Below, in pieces: positions 8,519 to 17,640 of a stretch of DNA of 64,000 nt. Position 1 is the first letter of the stretch. Each line of letters starts with the position of its first letter. Origin of the DNA: Bog-756 sp963745955. GTDB taxonomy: Bacteria; Actinomycetota; Acidimicrobiia; Acidimicrobiales; RAAP-2. Below the pieces are notes generated by a model. That model did not search any database. It saw only the letters and a program-made list of their open reading frames with translations, and had not been told where the DNA came from. The DNA lies in the NCBI GenBank assembly GCA_963745955.1, contig CAVUZI010000007.1, positions 1 to 64,000 on the forward strand, read 5' to 3'. A program made the translations under genes and the position numbers.

Positions 8519-9376
8519 CTAGCGATGGGTCAGCCAGTGATCGCCGGAAAGTGCACCCTCCAACACGATGGCTGCATCTTGCCAAGAAGGCACATTCGGC
8601 TGATCAGATCGCAACCAGCGGTTGTGCACAATCTGCATACCTGCCACCTCCAGCCACCACTTCATTTCGCTGGTCGTCGGGTTCCAGTTGGAGCTATTGA
8701 GATATCCGGTGATCACGGCCCGAGCATTACCCAGGTCGCGAGAATCTGAATGGGCGGCCCTGAGCAGAGCGATAAATACGGCACGGGCGAGATCAAGTCC
8801 TCGAGGGGCCACTTGCGCCTGCTCCCAGTCGATCAGCACAGCTCTGGTGTCGGACTCTAGATAGTTGCCGTTCCCCGGATCACCATGTGTCACGATCAAC
8901 GGCCCCAATGGAGGTGGCTCGCTACACGGGACTGAGGCGAGCCGATCACGTAGAGCGTTGATCTTCTCCTGGTGAGACGACACGAACTGGGCTTCGTCCA
9001 AGATTGGTAGGCCCGAGCCTCGGCACGGCACACCTTCCAAGCGTTGGATAGTGCGGCCCATCCGGCTCCACGACGATGGAGAATGTGGGGGCGTGCCATC
9101 GATGCGCTCAGTCACTAGACAAGGTGCCATTTGCTCATCGCCGATTCTTCCGGAGCCGAACCAATGAACCCTGGGCACATCCACTTTCCTATCGAACAGC
9201 CACACGAGTGCTCGATGCTCGATCTCAAGACATCCAGGGACCTGCTCGATCTTTACGACAATTGGGAACCTCGATCCACGTTCTGCTCCAAAGAAGACAC
9301 GGTGAGCTAGCCCGGAGGGGCCGGGCTCCAGATCGTCCACTGTATAACCATCGGAAAATTCGGCGGCGAGACTCAC
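8519..9376 (-). CDS. APH-family phosphotransferase
   Basis: This 285-residue kinase belongs to the aminoglycoside-phosphotransferase/choline-kinase fold. The catalytic loop HGDPGNGN (H164-x-D166-x4-N171) and the metal-binding LIDWEQ (D183) are both present. A Lys in PIVVKIEQ near residue 42 fits the ATP-binding strand. Such proteins phosphorylate small alcohols or antibiotics; the substrate is not evident. The start is GTG at 9376. The gene is monocistronic, convergent with the small 8115 gene and divergent from the Rieske gene. Confidence 0.85.
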   Translation of the reverse strand: MSLAAEFSDGYTVDDLEPGPSGLAHRVFFGAERGSRFPIVVKIEQVPGCLEIEHRALVWLFDRKVDVPRVHWFGSGRIGDEQMAPCLVTERIDGTPPHSPSSWSRMGRTIQRLEGVPCRGSGLPILDEAQFVSSHQEKINALRDRLASVPCSEPPPLGPLIVTHGDPGNGNYLESDTRAVLIDWEQAQVAPRGLDLARAVFIALLRAAHSDSRDLGNARAVITGYLNSSNWNPTTSEMKWWLEVAGMQIVHNRWLRSDQPNVPSWQDAAIVLEGALSGDHWLTHR

Positions 9377-9634
9377 TACTACGACCCTAGAACGACGAAA
9401 CTCGGATCGCCCCCATGTGCTGATCAGCCACGGTGAATAAGCGCCCCGCTCCCGGTGATCGGGGGCAGGGTGCCCGACGGTATTCGGTGCGGGATTCTGG
9501 ACCCATCCCGCGTGGTCCGATAACCGTCGCTGCGCTGCCTGCGTCAGGCGTGTTCAACGGATCGAGTGCGCTCAGATTTGAGATTCGGGAGCGTCTGCGG
9601 TGGTACGTCGGTGTGGGGTCTAGGCTGTACAGCA

Positions 9635-10018
9635 ATGAAGCGCGAGGTCCGGATCGGATCGTTGTCAGACTTCCCCGATGGCGGGCTCACCGGAGTTGAG
9701 ACCGACGGGCGCCGGCTGATCGTCGTGCGCAAGGGCAACGAGGTCCACGTTGCTCGCAACCGATGCCCGCATCTGGGCTTCTCGCTCACCCGCGGCCCCG
9801 GCGGGTTGAAGTATGAGGATGGCGTAGTTCAGTGCCCATGGCACAATTCGCGGTTCAACGTCTGTACCGGGGAGAACCTCGACTGGGTCACCGGCTTCGC
9901 CGGGCGGCCCATGCCGCGCTGGTCGCGATCGGCTATCGGGCTGGGCCGCAAACCACGCGGCCTGGACACGCTGTCAGCGACCGTCCGCGACGGAGACGTT
10001 TACGTCGCCGTTGATTAG
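9635..10018 (+). CDS. Rieske [2Fe-2S] domain protein
   Basis: This 127-residue protein is almost entirely a Rieske domain, with cluster ligands C44-x-H46 in CPHLG and C67-x2-H70 in CPWHNSRF. Such stand-alone Rieske proteins act as electron carriers for oxygenases or as small redox proteins. The open frame begins at 9566, but ATG 9635 directly precedes the first beta strand and is preferred. No oxygenase partner lies nearby, so its redox partner is unknown. Confidence 0.87.
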   Translation: MKREVRIGSLSDFPDGGLTGVETDGRRLIVVRKGNEVHVARNRCPHLGFSLTRGPGGLKYEDGVVQCPWHNSRFNVCTGENLDWVTGFAGRPMPRWSRSAIGLGRKPRGLDTLSATVRDGDVYVAVD

Positions 10019-10300
10019 GGCCGCTGCAACGTTCCCAGTCGGTCCGGGGATCGGGTAGGCGGCACTCGATAACCGCCTCGCTCCCGGTGACGCTCCTATC
10101 AATGTCAAGCCCTTGTTTTGGGGCTCCGGGGTAAAGACAGCGGACACAACAATGATGAGCCACTCGCGAATGAGGGCATGCTCTTACGAAGTCACGCGTC
10201 TTGGTGAAGATTGGTCCCGAGTCGTGGGTCGGCGGGTCACCGGCAAGTCAGCCCCGAAGAGCGACAGATAGGGGATGAGCCAGACCCACGGCCCGGGGAT
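10019..10300. other. Non-coding flank between Rieske gene and IS110 transposase
   Basis: No gene is seen. The right part should be the non-coding end of the IS110 element downstream of its transposase. The sequence TCAATGT (10099-10105) also occurs at 11472-11478 on the other side of the transposase and could mark the insertion core, but this is weak. It also contains a CGCTCCCGGTGA motif found in neighbouring intergenic spaces. Confidence 0.35.
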
Positions 10301-11350
10301 TCAGCCGCGAGGGAGGTAGCGATAGACCTCACGGGCGATGTAGCGCTGGAGGATCCGGATGACGTCCCGCTTGGTTCGTCCTTCCTTTACCCTGCGATCG
10401 AAATAGGCGGTGGTCTCTGGGTCATGGGCGATGCGGACCATGGCGATGCGCCACAGCGCTGCGTTGGCCTGACGGTCGCCACCGTCGTGCCGCCGCAGGT
10501 GTCCAGAGTTCTTCCCCGAGTCGGCTGGCACGGGTGACACGCCGCACAGGTGGGCCCAGGCGGCCTCCGAGTGGAGCCGTTCAGGGTTGTCGCCGGCAGC
10601 CACCAATAGCGACGCGGCGGTATCGGGTCCGACTCCGAACAGACTCATCAGATCGGGGGCAGTGGCGAGCAGCAGCGACTCGATCTTCTCGTCCAAGTCG
10701 GCGAGCTCCCGATCGAGACTCTGGATGCGGTGGGCCAACGAGGAAAGAGACGCCTTGGTGGCCGCAGTCACTGGATCAGACGATCTGGTTGATCGCAGCT
10801 TTGCTGCCTCAGCTACCAGAGCCGTGACCGACAAGCCCTTCAGGCGGGAATGGAGCTGGTCAGGGGCAGTGATTCCCAAATGGCGCATCTGCACGATGGC
10901 CTTCACCCGGGCCTGTCGGGCCGAGCGCTTGGCCACCACCAGAACCCGGATGGCCTCGACGGGACCGTCCTTGGTCTTGCCGAGACCTGAGGCCCGACCG
11001 CTGATGGCGGCCCGGGCGGCCTCGACCGCATCGAGCGGATCGGACTTGCCCTGGTTGCGCCGTGACTGCCGGTTGGGTCGGTTGACTTCGACGACCTCGA
11101 CACCCTTCCTCCGCAAGAACCGGGAAAGCCCCACCCCATAAGAGCCGGTGCCCTCGACGCCGACCTTCGTCACTCGGCCGAACTTCTCGAGCCAGACGAG
11201 CAGTGCCTTGTAGCCGGCGGCATCGGCATCGAACGACTCGGTTCCGACCAGTCGGCCCAGAGGGTCGAGTGCTGCGGCAACGTGTTTGTCCAGGTGGGTG
11301 TCGACACCACCCGTGATCCCGGGAGCAGCTTCTACGATGGTCATGGCCAT
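10301..11350 (-). CDS. IS110-family transposase (copy A)
   Basis: This is a DEDD-type recombinase of about 349 residues. The RuvC-like N-terminal domain has ITGGVDTHLDKHVAA, VGVEGTGSYGVGL and the acidic pair in GKSDPLDAVEAA. The C-terminal Tnp20 domain has FGVGPDTAASLL and a serine-containing CGVSPVPADSGKNSG. The start is ATG 11350 or ATG 11344, with AGGAAGGG just upstream. The longer frame to 11443 reads through the non-coding end and is not used. The frame is intact, so it is potentially active. Confidence 0.92.
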   Translation of the reverse strand: MAMTIVEAAPGITGGVDTHLDKHVAAALDPLGRLVGTESFDADAAGYKALLVWLEKFGRVTKVGVEGTGSYGVGLSRFLRRKGVEVVEVNRPNRQSRRNQGKSDPLDAVEAARAAISGRASGLGKTKDGPVEAIRVLVVAKRSARQARVKAIVQMRHLGITAPDQLHSRLKGLSVTALVAEAAKLRSTRSSDPVTAATKASLSSLAHRIQSLDRELADLDEKIESLLLATAPDLMSLFGVGPDTAASLLVAAGDNPERLHSEAAWAHLCGVSPVPADSGKNSGHLRRHDGGDRQANAALWRIAMVRIAHDPETTAYFDRRVKEGRTKRDVIRILQRYIAREVYRYLPRG

Positions 11351-11520
11351 CCCTTCCTTCCTTAGCGGTTGAGGGGTGGCACGGCCGTCCTTGATCGGAG
11401 CGACGGGCGGTCCAGGTTGTTGGTAGCAACCGGGACCAATCACCCAACCTCAGAGACGGGGCGTGCCGTTGTCAATGTGCCACCTGGAAGAGCTCGGCCG
11501 ACGACGCCCGAGGACGCCTC
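11351..11520 (-). other. IS110 upstream non-coding end, possible bridge-RNA region
   Basis: This is the region 5' of transposase A. In IS110-group elements such as IS621 the structured bridge RNA that specifies donor and target is encoded here. No gene is seen. I could not delimit the element end or fold the RNA by eye. Confidence 0.3.
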
Positions 11521-11655
11521 ATGACCACAAGTCAGGCCAAATCTCCCAGTGCTCCCGAAGTTATTAAGGACCAGCTGCCAAGCGGTGGATCCCTAAAGGC
11601 CATTGTCATTGATCGGGGACGGGCGCTGGCGGGGTCCGGCAGTACGCTTTCGTCC

Positions 11656-11814
11656 ATGAAGCATGGTGCTCTGCCAGTCGTCATCGGAGGGGCAGTGGTG
11701 GCCACCGCCGTGTGCGCTCACGTTGGCCTCACGCCCGCTCTCATCCTGGGTCTGGGTACCGGACTTACCTTGTACGCGATCGGCCGAAAGACACGTCGAG
11801 CCCCGGTCCCCTGA
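11656..11814 (+). CDS. Small putative membrane protein (52 aa)
   Basis: The ATG frame MKHGALPVVIGGAVVATAVCAH... contains two likely transmembrane stretches (about residues 5-22 and 27-43) and a basic tail, IGRKTRRAPVP. The open frame extends upstream to 11521, but the added part is polar and unlike the rest. I recognise no family. A second small membrane-protein frame follows 53 nt downstream. Confidence 0.35.
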   Translation: MKHGALPVVIGGAVVATAVCAHVGLTPALILGLGTGLTLYAIGRKTRRAPVP

Positions 11815-11867
11815 CCGGCAGCGATAAGGGGCAGCCCTTGGGCACCCAGGCCCGTAGCATCGGTCTC

Positions 11868-12062
11868 ATGGCATTCCTGGCGGCGGCGATGTACGGCGTG
11901 TCGATTTCAGTCGGGGAGCACCCCACGACCTCGACTCACATCATCGGACTCAGCATCTGGGGATTTATCGCACTGGCCGTCGTAGTAGTAGCAGTGATTG
12001 TCGGTTTCGTAGTGTGGCGACGCAGACGGCACCGTAGAACGGCCCCTGACGGCAATCAATGA
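11868..12062 (+). CDS. Small single-span membrane protein (64 aa)
   Basis: The ATG frame gives 64 residues with one strong hydrophobic segment (LSIWGFIALAVVVVAVIVGF) followed directly by WRRRRHRR, a stop-transfer pattern predicting a cytoplasmic basic tail. No family is recognised. It is co-directional with the preceding 52-aa frame and the GNAT gene that follows. Confidence 0.45.
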   Translation: MAFLAAAMYGVSISVGEHPTTSTHIIGLSIWGFIALAVVVVAVIVGFVVWRRRRHRRTAPDGNQ

Positions 12063-12189
12063 GAGTCCCGCTCCCGGCGTTAGGTGATACCCGTGGCGCG
12101 TCCTTCGGGGATGCACGTTCTGGGGCACCCGGGCTGGTGGGTTCTGTGCGGCCCGAACTCTCGCAAGATCACGCCGGATCGGGCAATAT

Positions 12190-12780
12190 GTGCTCGTGTA
12201 TCCCGATCGAGACCTCGCGTCCGATGCGAGGGGCCCGACACTGCGGACTCAACGCCTCGTGTTGCGGCGTTGGCGCGCCGAAGACCTAGCACCCTTTGCC
12301 GAACTCAACGCCAATCCCGACGTAATGGCGCACATGCAGAAGACCATGAGCCGAGAGGAGAGCGACGCATTCGTGGCGCGCATCGAGGAGGAGTTCGACG
12401 ACTGCGGTTTCGGTCTGTGGGCCGTAGAGGTGCCGAACCACTCGCCGTTCATTGGCTTTGTCGGGTTGCACCGAGTTCCGTTTGACGCTCCCTTCACGCC
12501 TGCGGTCGAAGTCGGATGGCGCCTAGCCCGCGAGCACTGGGGCTACGGATTCGTGACCGAGGCGGCCCGTAGTGCGGTTCGCTACGGACTCGAAGAGGTC
12601 GGTCTTGACGAGATCGTTTCCTTCACCAACCCAGACAACGTCCGGTCGTGGAAGGTAATGGAACGCCTTGGCATGATTCGCGATCCGTCGTCGGACTTCG
12701 AGCACCCCAACGTTCCAACGGGACACTGGCTCCGTCCCCATATCTTCTACAGATTTCCGCCTGCGGCCCCGTCGCCGTAG
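12190..12780 (+). CDS. GNAT-family N-acetyltransferase (RimJ/RimL-like)
   Basis: This 196-residue acetyltransferase of the Acetyltransf_3 type begins with the strand LRTQRLVLRRWRAEDLAPFAELNANPDV. It continues with FIGFVGLHRV and the acetyl-CoA loop region REHWGYGFVTEAARSAVRYG, and ends with the typical NVRSWKVMERLGM. These enzymes acetylate protein N-termini, amino sugars or antibiotics, and the substrate is unknown. The start is GTG 12190. It is followed directly by the second 74-nt repeat. Confidence 0.87.
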   Translation: MLVYPDRDLASDARGPTLRTQRLVLRRWRAEDLAPFAELNANPDVMAHMQKTMSREESDAFVARIEEEFDDCGFGLWAVEVPNHSPFIGFVGLHRVPFDAPFTPAVEVGWRLAREHWGYGFVTEAARSAVRYGLEEVGLDEIVSFTNPDNVRSWKVMERLGMIRDPSSDFEHPNVPTGHWLRPHIFYRFPPAAPSP

Positions 12781-12788
12781 CGCCCGAT

Positions 12789-12862
12789 CTGCCGATCGTG
12801 GGCAGTTCGCGAAGCGCGACCACCGGCCGCTCCTGACCGGAAAATATGCGACTCCCAGCCGG
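12789..12862 (+). repeat. 74-nt intergenic repeat, copy 2
   Basis: This is the partner of 2866-2939, ungapped and about 78 percent identical. It has the same stem, TCGCG-AAG-CGCGA, with a changed loop, and an inner CCGG...CCGG pairing that is stronger here. It starts 9 nt after the GNAT stop and lies 165 nt before the beta-helix gene. Confidence 0.6.
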
Positions 12863-13027
12863 TGTTCTGAGGCACCCTCGTCATTATCTGTGGCGACCCG
12901 GTCACGTAGCGAGAACACGCTGTGACGGCAGAGTGACACTGGTTGCTGGCGTGGTCTTTCGGTGCTACACCTGCGCCCAGGCGGGTGCGGTAAACGGCGG
13001 CACCCCAAGAGCGGAGGGTGTTGATCC

Positions 13028-14282
13028 ATGGGTGTACGTGGTGGAAGAAGTCTGCGGGCCGTGCTGGCTGGCTCGCTGGTGTTCGGGACCGTGGTGGTCG
13101 GCTTGGCGATAGGCGGTGAGGTGCCCGCCTCAGCCACGCCCACAACGGTCGTGAACTGCAACACGGGCGGCAACTTGCAGAATGCCATCAATGCCGCTGC
13201 GCCAGGATCGACGCTCATCGTGCACGGGACCTGCACCGGTAACTTCGCCATCTCACAGAACCTGACCCTGCAAGGGTCGGGCACCCTGAGCGGGACCGGA
13301 TACGCAGGAGAGCCAGTGTTGGCCATCACCAGCGGAACCGTTTCGTTGGACAACTTGACGATTAAGAACGGCGACAACACCTCCGGCTACTTCGGTGGCG
13401 GTATCTTCAACGACGGCGCGCTGACCCTCACCAACAGCACCATCTCGGGCAACACCGCCTACTTCGGTGGCGGCATCTTCAACGACGGCACGGTCACCCT
13501 CACCAACAGCACCGTGTCGGGCAACACCGCCAGCGTCAACGGCGGTGGCATCTACAACTTCGGCACGACAACCCTCACCAACAGCACCGTGTCGGGCAAC
13601 AGCGCCAGCCAGGGTGGTGGCATCTACAACGAATTCGGCGCGCTCGACCCCCACCAACAGCACCATTACGGGCAACAGCGCCAGCCAGGGTGGTGGCATC
13701 TATATCATCGAAGGCACAGTCACCCAGCCCTCCACCGACAGAGGTGGCGTGAGCATCAACAACAACACTTCAAGTGGCAACGGTGGTGGCATCGATAATG
13801 AGTACGGCACGGTCAGCCTCAGCAATGCAACCATCAACAAGAACAGGGCCGTGAACGGCGGCGGTGTGTACAACGACGGCTACTTCTCCCTCGGCTCGCT
13901 CGGTGCCAGCAACACCTCTGTCAACAACAACACCGCGTCCGGCAACGGCGGCGGCATCGACAACGAGGGCGGTACGGTCAACCTCCCCAACGCAACCGTC
14001 AACGGAAACAGTGCCGTGAACGGCGGCGGTGTCTACAACGATGTCGATTACGGCTCCGTCGGTTCGCTCACAGCCAGCAACACCTCCATCAACCGAAACA
14101 CCGCAACCAGCGATGGTGGCGGCATCTACAACAACGGCGGCGCAGTGAGTCTCACCACCTCGGTGAGTGTCAACTCCAACACCGCCGTCTCCGGTGGCGG
14201 TATCTACAGCACGGTCGTGCTCTCGCCACCCGTCCCCGCAGGCGTCGTGCTGCACAACATCCCCGACAACATCGTCGACTAG
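13028..14282 (+). CDS. Secreted beta-helix protein with PMP-like repeats, one frameshift
   Basis: The N-terminal signal peptide (VLAGSLVFGTVVVGLAI, cleavage near ASA-TP) is followed by a parallel beta-helix. About ten repeats of roughly 24 residues have the form LTNSTVSGNTASxxGGGIYN, resembling chlamydial polymorphic-membrane-protein and right-handed beta-helix surface proteins. The frame is interrupted near 13645-13660 by one extra base inside a repeat; the sister repeat at 13418 shows the expected frame. Downstream the +1 frame continues the repeats to 14282. It may be an indel error or a decayed gene. The likely role is cell-surface adhesion or a secreted matrix protein, with no catalytic motif. 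Confidence 0.75.
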
Positions 14283-14293
14283 CTCGCTCGGAA

Positions 14294-14328
14294 GAGAGGG
14301 GGTCCGCCGCTCTGGCGGGCCTCCTCTC
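14294..14328. terminator. Strong hairpin after the beta-helix gene
   Basis: A 15-bp stem (14294-14308 with 14314-14328, two G-U wobbles, 5-nt loop GCTCT) begins 12 nt after the stop codon. No T-tract follows. It is a likely transcription terminator for the beta-helix gene. Confidence 0.65.
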
Positions 14329-14719
14329 CCGATAGCTCCTTAGCAGTCCGAGCTGGGGTTCGCTGTGTCTGCGCTTGGACTGGTGCACCCACGACGCCTG
14401 CGCCATTGCGGGCCGAGGGGTGCCCCCATGGTGCGTTCCGGGCGCATGCAACTTTCGCGAGCACGCTGGTGACCACATTCCAGACCCCGCTCATTTTCCG
14501 AAGAGTTTCCATGACCGTTGCGGCCACCCCGGACGGATGAAATGCTGATCGTGGCTGCCGGCGTGGTCGCCGAATTTGGCTTGCAACCTCGAGTGCGTCG
14601 AAGAGTCTGGCGCGAAGACCCCGGGGGACCAAGGACTGTCGCTACGAGCACGAACCCCAGCATCCGCTTCCACCTGGTCCTCCCCGGCAGCCTCCGATCC
14701 ATACCTGGGAGGTGAAGCA
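14329..14719 (+). other. IS110 copy B upstream non-coding region
   Basis: No credible gene is seen. It lies immediately 5' of the second IS110 transposase and is the expected place for its left end and bridge RNA. The end of the element cannot be set from this single copy. Confidence 0.35.
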
Positions 14720-15958
14720 GTGAAACGAATACGTGAACGGGTTGCCGGCCTGGACGTGCATCGAGACACCGTCGTGGCCTGCTGTCAGGTCAAACAACCT
14801 GATCGGTCCATCGAGGTGACGAAGCAATCCTTCGCCACCACGGCCAACGGTCTCGGTGAGCTGGCCACATGGTTGAGCGACGCTGGCGTCGACACGGTGG
14901 CGATGGAGGCCACCGGCGTCTACTGGAAGCCGGTCTACTACTGCCTCGAAGGGCTGTTCGACGAGCTGTGGCTCTGTAACGCACAGCACGTGAAGAACGT
15001 GCCAGGACGCAAGACCGACCTCTCTGACGCCGAGTGGCTGGCCGATGTCGCAGCCCATGGGATGGTCCGCCCGAGCTTCGTGCCCCCACCCGAGATTCGG
15101 GAGCTCCGCGATGTCACGCGCTACCGAAAGACCCAGGTCGAAGCCCGGGCCAAGGAGATCCAGCGCCTAGAAAAGACCCTTCAAGACGCCGGCATCAAAC
15201 TGTCCTCGGTGGCGTCGAAGGTCTGGAGCAAGTCGTCGCGGGAGATGATCGAGGCGATGATCGACGGCGAGCGGGACCCCAAAGTCCTAGCCCAGATGGC
15301 CAAGTCGCGTTTGCGTGCCAAGATTCCCCAGCTCGAAGAAGCGTTCAGCGGTCGCTTCGGCTCCCACCATGCTCTGGTTTGTCGCCAGGTGATCGAACAC
15401 ATCGACTTCTTGGATCGCTCCATCGCCACACTCACAGCCGACGTGACGGATCGCCTGTGTCCTTTTGAGTCGGCGGTCACCATCTTGTGCTCGATTCCCG
15501 GGGTCTCGAGGACCACTGCCGAGGTGATGATCGCCGAGATGGGGGTCGACATGACCCGCTTCCCGACCTCGGGCCACCTATGCGCATGGGCCGGGGTCGC
15601 CCCGGCCAGTCATGAGTCGGCCGGGAAGCGTCAACCCGTCGGCACGCGCCACGGCTCAACCTGGCTGCAGCGTGCTCTCGTCGAAGCGGCCAGAGGGGCA
15701 TCACGCACTAAGGGCACCTACCTATCCGCCCAGTACTCCAGGCTTGCCCGACGGAGAGGGTCCAACAAGGCCACCATTGCCGTTGCCCACTCCATCTTGG
15801 ATGTCTCCTGGCACCTGCTCACCAACGGTGCCCTCTATGACGACCCTGGCGCCCGATTCTTCGAGCTCCGACACGATCCAGCGGTTGAGGCGAAGCGGCT
15901 CCAGCGCAGGATCGAAGACCTCGGCTTCGACGTCAGCATCGCCCCAGCTGCGGCATAG
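14720..15958 (+). CDS. IS110-family transposase (copy B)
   Basis: This 412-residue DEDD recombinase is a different subtype from the copy at 10.3-11.4 kb. It has VAGLDVHRDTVVACC, VAMEATGVYWKPVYY, the Asp pair in GRKTDLSDAEWLADV, and a C-terminal Tnp20 region with CSIPGVSRTTAEVMIAEMG and WAGVAPASHESAGKR. GTG 14720 is chosen because GGAGGT at 14710-14715 gives a good ribosome-binding site. The longer frame to 14576 reads into the non-coding end. The gene appears intact. Confidence 0.92.
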   Translation: MKRIRERVAGLDVHRDTVVACCQVKQPDRSIEVTKQSFATTANGLGELATWLSDAGVDTVAMEATGVYWKPVYYCLEGLFDELWLCNAQHVKNVPGRKTDLSDAEWLADVAAHGMVRPSFVPPPEIRELRDVTRYRKTQVEARAKEIQRLEKTLQDAGIKLSSVASKVWSKSSREMIEAMIDGERDPKVLAQMAKSRLRAKIPQLEEAFSGRFGSHHALVCRQVIEHIDFLDRSIATLTADVTDRLCPFESAVTILCSIPGVSRTTAEVMIAEMGVDMTRFPTSGHLCAWAGVAPASHESAGKRQPVGTRHGSTWLQRALVEAARGASRTKGTYLSAQYSRLARRRGSNKATIAVAHSILDVSWHLLTNGALYDDPGARFFELRHDPAVEAKRLQRRIEDLGFDVSIAPAAA

Positions 15959-16257
15959 CGGTTCTCCAACATTCGTCATCGGCGCCGCAGACAGGCACCT
16001 CGTCCGCGCGCGCCTAGCGGTGCGACGGGACTTATTGCATTTCACCCCAGCCACTACCCCAGATGCATTGATAGGCGAGGTCAGTGCCCCTGGGAGTGCA
16101 ACAGAATATTCGACCGAGCGCGACATAACCATCCGGCCTGACCCGGCCCGGTCGCGTTCCGTTCTCGCGTCGCGTTCGGACCCATGTCTCCTAATAACAG
16201 CGATGTAACTCGTCCCCATCCTGTGGAATTCCACTCGGGACGATGGGAGAAAACTAA
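15959..16257. other. Intergenic region before the HTH-Rep module
   Basis: No gene is recognised. It should contain the downstream end of the IS110 copy B and the promoter of the HTH gene; the last 12 nt before the ATG (GGGAGAAAACTA) give a plausible ribosome-binding site. Confidence 0.4.
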
Positions 16258-16467
16258 ATGAAAGATATCGATACACCGGTTCAACAGTTGGGTTACTCAA
16301 TCGGCCAGGCGTGCAAGGTGATTCCTTGCTCCCGGTCCTTCCTCTACCGCCAAATGAAGGCTGGCAACATACGATTCACCCGTCACGGCACCAAGGTTCT
16401 TCTCTCCCACCAGTCCGTCATGGAATTCCTCGGTGAGATCCCGGCGCCGGTGGGGATCGCGGAATGA
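16258..16467 (+). CDS. Excisionase-like helix-turn-helix protein
   Basis: This 69-residue protein has a MerR-like/HTH_17 fold: GYSIGQACKVIPCSRSFLYRQMKAGNIRFTRHGTKVLLSHQSVMEFLGEI. Such proteins act as excisionases or repressors in integrative elements. It overlaps the following Rep gene by 4 bases (ATGA), indicating translational coupling. No integrase gene is found in the neighbourhood. Confidence 0.85.
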   Translation: MKDIDTPVQQLGYSIGQACKVIPCSRSFLYRQMKAGNIRFTRHGTKVLLSHQSVMEFLGEIPAPVGIAE

Positions 16468-17474
16468 CTAAAGCCGAGACCGACTTGACCGAACAACATT
16501 GCTCTAACAGGCTGCATTGTTCGCGAAATTCAAAGTCGTTGGGTATCGACAGACTTACTTTGTGGTTCCCAACTCGTCCGGGAGGATGGTTCAATCGCGA
16601 CGCCGACGATTTGACTGCGAACTTACACATAATGTCGAGGGGAAACCGCGCGGGTGTTGACTTCAATCCTTCTCGGGTCGTCGACCCTTACGGCACCGGC
16701 CTGGCCTCGACTGAGAACGCCATCGAGGTGACCGGTGAGGTATGGCGAGTCGTCTCGGGCCACGTTGTACCGAGAGTGACCCTCGCTCTAGCTCACGTGA
16801 CCCGACTGGACGTTGCTCACGATTTCCTGGGGGCGATGGAACCATCCCAACTGATTCTCGGACTATCCAAGCTGCGCCGTCCCTACCAAGGAGATCCTGG
16901 GGTCCGCTTCGACGGCCACACTGGCGAGGCAGTCTCGGTCGTGGTGGGCAGCTCGGAGAAGCAAGTCCGCATCTACCGGAAGGACGTCGAGTCCGATGGA
17001 TTGGCGAGCGAGGGTTTGATCCGTTGGGAGTGCCAGGTCAGATCGAGGCCCCTCAGGACCAAGTTTGGGATAACGACCTTTTCCGACATCGACCCCGAGT
17101 CGATCACTGCACTAGCGGAATCGCGCTGGGCCTGGTCCAAGATGGGCACACCGGTGCGCACAGCGAGGGACGCCTTCGACGTAGTGAATGGCCTGGAGGA
17201 AACCGCCTCCATCAAGGCGAAGTGCTATTGGGACCTAATGGGCATCGCCCGCTACGGGACGTGGCCGTCGTCCGACCACTCCAGAAGGCGCTTATGCCGT
17301 TTGATCGCCGAACGTGGCATCGTGGTGGCCGATGGATGCATTTCCGTCCCGAGCGAGCCGACTCTTGTTGAGCGTCTCGACTGGACGAAGGGGACGGTCA
17401 TCAGCACTTACGGCCTTGCGGATGGCAATTCAGCCGCATCATCTTCTCCGGCGAAGGGGGGAACCGATGACTAA
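16464..17474 (+). CDS. Rep_trans-type rolling-circle replication initiator
   Basis: This 336-residue protein resembles replication initiation factors of small plasmids and integrative elements (Rep_trans family). It has GIDRLTLWFP, then VTRLDVAHDF, the typical VVVGSSEKQVRIYRKDVES (GS-x-RIYxK signature with a possible catalytic Tyr), and LIRWECQVRSRPLR. It nicks the origin to start rolling-circle replication. It is coupled to the upstream HTH gene. Together they look like the core of an AICE-like or plasmid-derived element that has lost its integrase. Confidence in the family is good from motifs but not verified by search. Confidence 0.75.
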   Translation: MTKAETDLTEQHCSNRLHCSRNSKSLGIDRLTLWFPTRPGGWFNRDADDLTANLHIMSRGNRAGVDFNPSRVVDPYGTGLASTENAIEVTGEVWRVVSGHVVPRVTLALAHVTRLDVAHDFLGAMEPSQLILGLSKLRRPYQGDPGVRFDGHTGEAVSVVVGSSEKQVRIYRKDVESDGLASEGLIRWECQVRSRPLRTKFGITTFSDIDPESITALAESRWAWSKMGTPVRTARDAFDVVNGLEETASIKAKCYWDLMGIARYGTWPSSDHSRRRLCRLIAERGIVVADGCISVPSEPTLVERLDWTKGTVISTYGLADGNSAASSSPAKGGTDD

Positions 17475-17640
17475 CGGGGTTCCACCCCAGCCCGACGAGC
17501 TGTAGCTGGCGCACGTCACTTGGCACGTCCCCGGGCGCGGACTCCGGCCGAGCGCACTGCTGGCGGGGTGTCTAGCCTCGCCCATGGACCGCTCGAAGCG
17601 GTTAGGTGCCCGTTGAGGGCGACGACGACCGGAGCCCGAT

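Noticed and set aside
2484..12190. Integron cassette array with attC sites
   Set aside because: Single genes alternate with repeated hairpins, but I see no GTTRRRY/RYYYAAC core pairs, genes lie on both strands, and no IntI is present.
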